A stretch of 25,519 nt of DNA. Origin: Reticulitermes lucifugus (taxonomy: Eukaryota > Arthropoda > Insecta > Blattodea > Rhinotermitidae). Each line of letters starts with the position of its first letter. Within the stretch, counting starts at the first letter, position 1. Location: positions 2,139 through 27,657 of the forward strand of contig JAKCWW010002183.1 of NCBI GenBank assembly GCA_026260175.1, read 5' to 3'. The notes below the pieces were generated by a model. That model was not told the origin of the DNA, did no database searches, and saw only the letters and a list, made by a program, of their open reading frames with translations. The translations under genes and the position numbers were made by a program. Shown in pieces: positions 19,926 through 25,519 of this stretch.

Positions 19926-21000
19926 GCAAAAAGAAAATGGTGCCTTCGCTCTCTTTTGTTTCATTATCTTTTTAAGAACCAAAATTTAAATTTTATTAAA
20001 ATAACAGTTCTAGCAGGACGTTAATTTGCATTTTAATTAAATAAACCTATACATTAAATACACGAGTAGCTGCAAGTTCAGGCGGATGGAGTATCGTTTA
20101 ATTATGACAGAGAGTAAAAACTTCGGTAACATTTGCCAGTGCTCACAACACCATTTGTATTTTTTTAATACACACATTCGGGAATGCAGGCATAGTTGAC
20201 AATTCTGGGACCTTGTCTCCCCTTAATTATCTGTTTAGTAGACACTTTTCGCGCTAACAAGTATTTGCCTTACGCTCTAGATAGACAGAGAAACGGATGT
20301 AAGGTATCCGTTATTTGCTTCACATTGTAACAAAAAATAATCAATGTGTCGACTAAATTTAGTAAATCTCTTCCATACAAAATTTAATGGAAGTCATTTC
20401 AGCTGTTCTGGAGCTGTTACTTCCGGATATATAGGGATGGACATACTTATCAGAGCTAGTGGTCACATTTGCAAATTCTTTTTTGTGATCGCTCCAAACA
20501 AATTCATATCACGGTATGGGTTTTATAAGTCTGTATTGTAGCTGTGTAGGTATGTATTTGACGAGCTGTACCCTGGCATTGTATTTGTCCGAATGAAAGA
20601 TAGAGTTTCTGATATACCAGTATGTCTTTAGACGTAGCCTTCTGACTGCCCGTCTGTCTCACTGTACATTAATTCAGCATTTCTATGACGTGTTACGTTT
20701 TGAGGTTGTAGGTATACAGTTAAGTAAGGAAAATACGTACACCAAATCACATTTCAGAATTCATTGCACGGTACAAGAATTGTGAATCTTTTGTGTGCTG
20801 CGAATAAATTATTTAACGTATAACAGATGGCATTAAAACAGAATGGAGTGATGTTTTAATTTGTAAGGAAGTCCTAGCTTTAACTTCAGAAACATATGCT
20901 CAACATGCTTAATTTTAAACTTCACATTAACCCCGTACATCGAAGATTGCTGTCTTCTTGGGTCTTGCGCAGTGTCGTTTATTAGGCTGGCAGCAACTTT

Positions 21001-21073
21001 CGGAGGCACCTGATGCCTATGTATTCACAGTAGGTCTCTTGTACCATGAGTTTCGAGGCAACAGGTGCCTCCG
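21001..21073. repeat. Imperfect stem-loop
   Basis: Arms cggaggcacctgatgcc (21001-21017) and ggcaacaggtgcctccg (21057-21073) pair at 16 of 17 positions with a 39-base loop. It lies directly beside the DVTPC-type repeat and may be part of that element. Confidence 0.7.
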
Positions 21074-21084
21074 TCGGCAACTAC

Positions 21085-21180
21085 CTGCCTAACTACACGG
21101 TGTCACATGCCAGGAGACAGTAATCTCCATTGTCACCACCGTGAGGACCTCAGGACTCACACAGCCTTTTATATTGTTCG
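21085..21180 (-). repeat. Degenerate coding repeat (CVSPEVLTVVTM...HVTPCS), partial
   Basis: The reverse frame reads GCVSPEVLTVVTMEITVSWH then VTPCS. This is the upstream part of the repeat-derived peptide ('LTAVTMK..VFWDVTPCSL') whose downstream part is at 13592-13830. Only the VTPC core overlaps between the two copies. Confidence 0.62.
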
Positions 21181-21762
21181 AAGTTGGTTTTGGTTTCTTG
21201 AAAGTACGTGTTGTTATGACGTGTGTCGCATGCATATTTATCTTGGATTGCTCTGGTTTCATTAACATTCCACTTTGCATGCTTTATAAACGTGTATTCA
21301 TTATTTTTACTCTATTCGCATGAACTTTTTTACTTTATATAGACACACTTCCAACTTACATACTGAACAGGTCTGTTTCAAACTTTTGATATGTACCCAA
21401 AATATAATATTATTGTTTTGCACACAAACACATAACGGGTTACTTTTACCGAAGTAACGTTGATTTAACCTCCAGATATTTAAAGACAAGTTAATTTATT
21501 GTCTTCTTTACCGCATTAGTGAGGAAGTTTGTTGTTATGCACAAACCTTACTGAAAACCATCCAACGTGTGGAAGTATTAATATAATATGTTACATTATT
21601 TAGAAAGATTATTTAAACATATTTTACAACACAGATAATAAATTGTAACTTAAATTACGAGTTTGTTGTTATTTTATTGCGGACATCATTAATACTCTAA
21701 ATTTAAATCTGGCCGGACCCAACAGAAGGTCACTAAATGAAGGGTCTCTCTGTTTCTTTCAG

Positions 21763-21771
21763 GCACAGTGA
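21763..21771 (+). CDS. Rox8: Rox8 terminal coding exon (Ala-Gln-stop)
   Basis: A strong acceptor (ctctctgtttctttcag, ending 21762) is followed by GCA CAG TGA. Joined in phase 0 to the previous exon it makes the protein end MQQFQAQ, which agrees with my memory of insect Rox8/TIA-1 C-termini (not verified). The exon therefore codes for two residues and continues as 3' UTR. The call rests on splice consensus, phase and the expected end. A nearer acceptor or intron read-through could give alternative ends. Confidence 0.62.
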   Translation, partial: AQ

Positions 21772-22190
21772 TATGCATATGCTGTCAACTCCCATCATCC
21801 CACGCACATTCTTGTTACTAATCCAATAGCGAGAAGGAAGATATTACATAACGCTTAATTTTAAAACTCGACCAGACCCAAACCATTAAACATAGCCTAC
21901 GTACAGTAGCTTGTGAGAATAATGCAGGAGTGCAGCAGAATATTTTCGGACGAAAGCCATGATCATTTAGATAGATACATTGTGCCAATTATCGCATGTC
22001 TTGCCATACTCAAAGACAACGCAAAGTAAAATGGGGGAACATCTTTTTTTTTCTGTTCCACACCACACGAAGCGAAACATCACGTTAGGTTAGTACCATT
22101 CCGTGGCTTGCTGAGGATGCAGCTCTTTCAATCCATCCATTTTTATTATTACGTATTTAAAAGAATAAAGTGACAAATTTAAGTGGTACC
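21772..22190 (+). other. Rox8: Probable Rox8 3' UTR
   Basis: This AT-rich sequence follows the inferred stop codon and runs to just beyond the first good AATAAA signal at 22164. It contains no convincing open frame and no recognised repeat. The 3' end is inferred from the signal alone; the true UTR could be longer. Confidence 0.45.
22164..22169 (+). terminator. Candidate polyadenylation signal AATAAA
   Basis: A canonical AATAAA lies about 390 bp after the inferred Rox8 stop codon. No strong GU-rich element is obvious just downstream, so its use is uncertain. Confidence 0.4.
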
Positions 22191-22267
22191 ATCAGCAGTT
22201 ATCATAACCTGTTAGAAAAGGTCTTAGAAGCTTCTAACATATATCCTATTTATGTGAGAAATTATAA

Positions 22268-22536
22268 CATACCCTTAATTATAGGCGGGAGATTAATACA
22301 TGCACATTGTACCCGTGTGTTTAGGTCATGAACTGTGATATATGTTACGGGGACACAAAATACTGCCCTAATGTAAATTTTCTGCAGACATCTGTTCATT
22401 TAAATATAATCAACTGAATATTTGCATGAAGTGTTCTACTATACCGGGGTTAAGATGTAACCTACTGCTTTATCATTGCCAGATGAATGTTATTAAATGC
22501 ATTACTAAGTATCTTGCCGATTAATTAAGGGTATGC
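22268..22536. mobile_element. Possible small TIR element
   Basis: atacccttaatta (from about 22269) and its complement taattaagggtat (ending about 22535) are inverted and enclose about 270 bp of AT-rich, non-coding sequence. Flanking duplications are not clear, so chance or older repeats remain possible. Confidence 0.35.
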
Positions 22537-22744
22537 CTAAGTTAAGACTTCTTACTTAAACATGACGACATCTGCTAGTCACCTGCCGCTCAGCTGCACA
22601 GCACGATTCTTCTCAGTCACATCTTGATTAAAATCTTAGCAAGAACTTTGAATCAGATCTTTATGCCACCGTACGTAATAAGATCTAAAACAAGACAGGC
22701 AATGTACGCGTAACGTAATATTGCGGCGCGTTCGCGTAAACATG

Positions 22745-22758
22745 GTTGCCATGGAAAC
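22745..22758 (+). promoter_or_regulatory. X-box (RFX-type) motif match
   Basis: gttgccatggaaac fits the RFX consensus RYYNYYATRRNRAC at every position. It lies just inside the left end of the TIR element. RFX factors control ciliary genes; whether this site is bound is unknown. Confidence 0.45.
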
Positions 22759-22813
22759 GCAACAATACTTTCCATGTGTATTTTTGTTGACCTGCGAAAT
22801 AAAAGTGTTCAAT

Positions 22814-22827
22814 GTTGCCATGGAAAG
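22814..22827 (+). promoter_or_regulatory. Second X-box-like motif
   Basis: gttgccatggaaag differs from the RFX pattern only at the last base. It is 69 bp from the perfect match in the same element and in the same orientation. Confidence 0.35.
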
Positions 22828-22857
22828 GCAATGTGTTCCTTTTACACTTTTGTCAGT

Positions 22858-22947
22858 GTACAAACTATGTCCTGCTACTGTCAACAGTATAATCGTACCT
22901 AGGTACAAAGTATGTCCTGCTATTGTCAACAGTATAAACGTACCTAG
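22858..22947. repeat. 45-bp tandem duplication
   Basis: gtacaaactatgtcctgcta...cgtacctag (22858-22902) is followed directly by a copy with few changes (22903-22947). The junctions have the palindrome acctaggt. It lies inside the TIR element. Confidence 0.93.
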
Positions 22948-23141
22948 GTCCTCATGTACAAGTGCCCGATATTTTTGTCCGATTTTAACCAAATTTGGAG
23001 TTTCTTTACAGATTTTAGTAAAAGTCCCCAAATTTCACAAAAATCCGTCCAGTGGGAGCTGCAGACACATTCGGACAGATAGACGGTCGGACAGACCTGA
23101 CGCAGCTCATAGGCGCTTTTAGCGGCTTACGCGAACGCGCC

Positions 23142-24118
23142 TAATGACTGTCTTCTTTCATGGTCACCGCGATCACCTAAGCTTCGAAATCCTACAGCGC
23201 AATTCGACCCAGGTGTTAATAACTTGAACCAATAAGGAAAGGACGTGTACGAAGTGTACAATCAGGCCTGCTGGTTTTCCGAACGCAGCATCATTTTCTG
23301 ATGTTGAATCTGTTTCCATCTTCGTGTGAAAGTGTTGGGTGTTACCTACCCTGCTGCCTCTGACAAAAATGGCTGGACCACCTATGTTGTTGAGTGGATT
23401 AACATTTCAATTGAAAGATTGGAGTAGGTACGGTACAGTCCTACCTTTCACGTGAGGACGGAAGCAGATCCAGGTTCCGAAATGTTGCGTTCTGCTGGGA
23501 ATACCAGAAGACGGACATAGTCCAGAAACGGAATAATCCCAAATGTAATATCCTATACCTTCGTCATGACTCTTGTACTGTCTCATAAATTACAGAGACA
23601 TGCATAACTTTGCGTCGTGCCATAGCCTACATGATCATTGGTACACTAAACAACAAACCGGAATTTCCAACAGAGTTGAATTTAATACAGTTCTCGCAGT
23701 GTGTTTATAACAGTAGTTCCAAACTTTACCACTACGCGCTCCGCTATCTTAAACATATGGCTTGAACAGACATGAATGCAGGCTTTCATTCTTAACTGGG
23801 TACAAATAATTGCTAATGAACGAAGACGTGGACTTTATTCCGTAGTACAAAATAGTACATAATCGGCTTTCATCAACAAACACAATTTTCAACCTTTGAG
23901 CTTTCACAAAACTGGAGAATATTACTTTCGAATCCTTTCAAAAATGGATATAAATTCTAGTGAAGGGATGCGAAATCAAATAGCTAATATTCGAAACACT
24001 AGGATTTTTAAAGAATTTGTGCTGCTTTCTTTTTTCTAAGATTCTCAGACATAATATTAAAATTCCAGATACTTTTGTGTTCAGGTATTATTTTATACGG
24101 GTTGAGAAATATTGGCCA
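23142..24118. other. Unannotated 3' flanking DNA
   Basis: This is AT-rich sequence with no convincing coding frame, repeat or RNA gene. A moderately GC-richer patch at 23180-23530 was read in all frames without recognising anything. Confidence 0.5.
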
Positions 24119-24657
24119 TATGTTTATTGTCCGACGAATGTACACTGTTATTCACTATTAATTTGTGTAACACAGTCCTACATGTATCGAACCTTATCCC
24201 GTTTCAGCTTCAGGGACTTCAGTATTTTAAATTACACTGATTTTTTTACATCAATGGTACAATTTATGTACTCGTTAAAATGGTAAAAATGAATAATATA
24301 TCAATTTGTTTGTATGAATTTTTTACAATCAAGTTATACACTGTTAAAATGATAAAAAGTGCTATATACCAATTGTTTCGATGTTTACAAACATTGAAAC
24401 AATTGGTATATAGCACTTTTTATCATTTTAACAGTGTATATTTAAATTGATTGTAAAAATTCATACAAACAAATTGATATATTATTCACTTTTACCATTT
24501 TAACGAGTATATAAATTGTACCATTGATGTAAAAAATCAGTGTAATTTAAAGTACTGAAGCCCTAAAGATGAACCAGGATAAGGTTCGATACATGTAGGA
24601 CTGTGTTACACAAATTAATAGTGAATAACAGTGTACATTCGTCGGACAATAAACATA
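24119..24657. mobile_element. 539-bp foldback hairpin (arms of about 265 bp)
   Basis: The sequence from tatgtttattgtccgacg (24119) is matched by its reverse complement up to cgtcggacaataaacata (ending 24657), with the centre at about 24388 (gtttcgatgttt / aaacattgaaac). The arms differ by only scattered changes and small indels. TA occurs at both outer ends. No transposase is encoded; the open frame at 24017-24286 falls mostly in the left arm and is not credible. Confidence 0.93.
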
Positions 24658-24687
24658 GAAAAGAAAATTTACGGAATGAATAATATT

Positions 24688-24954
24688 AAATATTGACCAC
24701 TTCATAAAACTGTCATTCCTTGTAAAATGTTACAGTGTACTTACTACAGCTTCCTAGCCCTTCATAATGGAAATTATGTATATAACAAAATATTCAATCT
24801 GCGTTTTATAAATACAACACATTTTTATGGAACCCATCATGAGTGTTTTGTATTTCCGCTACGAAAAGCTGGGAACTGGTGTAAGAATTTTTATTTTGCA
24901 TGCAACCGTTAACAGGTTACAAGGAATGACACTTGTATAAACTGTTGAATATTT
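24688..24954. mobile_element. 267-bp TIR element
   Basis: Imperfect inverted repeats of about 45 bases (24688-24733 and 24908-24954, core tgtcattccttgtaa and ttacaaggaatgaca) enclose about 175 bp of unique sequence. It starts 30 bp after the large hairpin. It looks like a MITE; the family is unknown. Confidence 0.65.
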
Positions 24955-25430
24955 CTGAATTCGTATTAAACCGTTCTGCCGCACCAATTTCAGATGATTT
25001 CGGCGTATCCCTTTAATACTGCTGTGTTAGTCTTCTGGATTCTAATAAAGTGTTCTTTTCGGGAAACATTAGGCTTTTCAGCGAAACCTGTTGCTTACAT
25101 TTTCGGTGCAGAAGTGGCCACTTTTCGAAGGTTTCTTTCAATACATTACGCATATACGCCGGTAAAATCTGCAGTCAACCCCAGAGACAATAAAACGAAA
25201 CTACAGACGAGTATTATATTTGCCTGTATCTAAATTTATTTAAAACATTGATACACAAAATTCGTTATTATCCTTTGTAATGTAATGAAAGTAAAGGAAA
25301 GGGTATGTTATGTTTCGTTTGTTTAACCTTTAATCTTTTTATATATATTCCCTGTAATAATAATTGTAAGACACATAGAGGGAAGCTATGAGTGAGGGAC
25401 TTGTAGGTTTAGGTTAACCTTGATTTCAGG
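24955..25430. other. Unannotated flank
   Basis: An open frame of 79 codons starts at 24994 but shows no recognisable domain. I see no other feature here. Confidence 0.45.
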
Positions 25431-25519
25431 CTTCCGCCGCGATGTTGATGAAATCCCTGGTCTTCTGGGTAATTACACGGCGTCGTGTGGTAATTATTTA
25501 CCGACGTTTCGGGACAACG
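25430..25519. repeat. Repeat cut by the window end (CCGACGTTTCGG motif)
   Basis: The sequence gtcttctgggtaattacacg, cgtcgtgtggtaatt and ccgacgtttcggg resembles a dispersed insect repeat, from memory. It contains the gtttcgg motif also found in the foldback at 10193. The element continues beyond the window, so its type cannot be fixed. Confidence 0.45.

Larger units (their letters stand above)
15199..21762 (+). other. Rox8: Rox8 last intron, about 6.6 kb, repeat-rich
   Basis: This intron lies between the QFQ exon and the inferred two-codon terminal exon. It holds a 44-bp minisatellite, a LINE C-terminal fragment, SINE copies, a 332-bp hairpin and a DVTPC-type repeat, listed separately. Nothing recognisable was seen in 15250-15820, 16050-16900, 18780-19740, 19940-20990 or 21185-21760. 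An alternative acceptor at 15431-15432 (ctttcag) would give a different short end (AGCVAISG then stop). I prefer the distal site because of its better pyrimidine tract and the Ala-Gln end. Confidence 0.65.
22725..23141. mobile_element. 417-bp TIR element with internal duplication
   Basis: Perfect 15-base terminal inverted repeats ggcgcgttcgcgtaa (22725-22739) and ttacgcgaacgcgcc (23127-23141) bound the element. Its right half has a motif common in insect elements (ccgattttaaccaaatttgg, then aaaatccgtcc and gacagatagacggtcggaca). It is open on both strands over most of its length, with no recognised protein. No clear target duplication was seen. Confidence 0.75.

Noticed and set aside
21700..21900. 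Two similar short blocks (ggccggacccaac and gaccagacccaaac)
   Set aside because: The similarity is short and could be chance.
22636..23122. 131- and 133-codon antisense open frames as a gene
   Set aside because: They fill a TIR element with an internal duplication, show no domain, and overlap each other almost fully.
24994..25233. 79-codon frame after ttatttcag-like sequence
   Set aside because: No recognisable domain, ordinary AT-rich composition, and no link to a neighbouring exon.

Overview
This window is nuclear DNA of an insect with a large, repeat-rich, AT-rich genome. Introns are kilobases long, coding exons are short and GC-richer than their surroundings, and there are many decayed transposon and SINE copies. 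The repeat types (mariner/Mos-like transposase, tRNA-headed SINEs, degenerate repeats translating as 'DVTPC' and 'ENRDQWR') recall cockroach or termite genomes, so Blattodea is my best guess. That guess rests on memory of similar sequences and is only moderately firm. No bacterial operon, CRISPR array or rRNA gene is present.

One host gene is recognisable: the 3' half of the + strand gene for Rox8, the insect TIA-1/TIAR RNA-binding protein of stress granules and alternative splicing. Four coding exons were found: 5525-5654 (second half of RRM3), 13892-14049 and 15051-15198 (the Q/Y/G/M-rich prion-like C-terminal domain), and a terminal exon starting at 21763 that adds only Ala-Gln-stop. Phases join consistently (0 into 0, 2 into 2, 0 into 0), giving the last 147 complete residues, after the split first codon. 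Earlier exons (RRM1, RRM2, start of RRM3) were not found in 1-5524 and are presumably upstream of the window. The best visible poly(A) signal is AATAAA at 22164.

The introns and 3' flank are filled by mobile-element debris. 1-5524: a duplicated LINE-tail-like repeat with TAA tracts, an AGT microsatellite and a tRNA-derived SINE. 5655-13891: an internally deleted mariner element (6870-7565), tRNA-headed SINE fragments, a GC-rich unknown repeat (8640-9060), a composite foldback (10193-10544), a small hAT-like MITE (12806-12969), and two degenerate protein-coding repeats next to the exon. 14050-15050: a SINE body pair. 15199-21762: a 5 x 44 bp minisatellite, a LINE C-terminal fragment, several SINE copies and a 332-bp perfectly centred hairpin. 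21772-25519: the 3' UTR, a TIR element carrying RFX/X-box-like motifs, a 539-bp hairpin, another TIR element, and the start of a repeat cut by the window end.

No clearly new biological system was found. The most interesting points are the exon-intron design of the Rox8 C-terminus (tandem NAGNAG acceptor, two-codon last exon, in-frame intronic alternative end), transposons lodged beside its exons, the long hairpins that could make dsRNA if transcribed, and an X-box motif carried by a TIR element.
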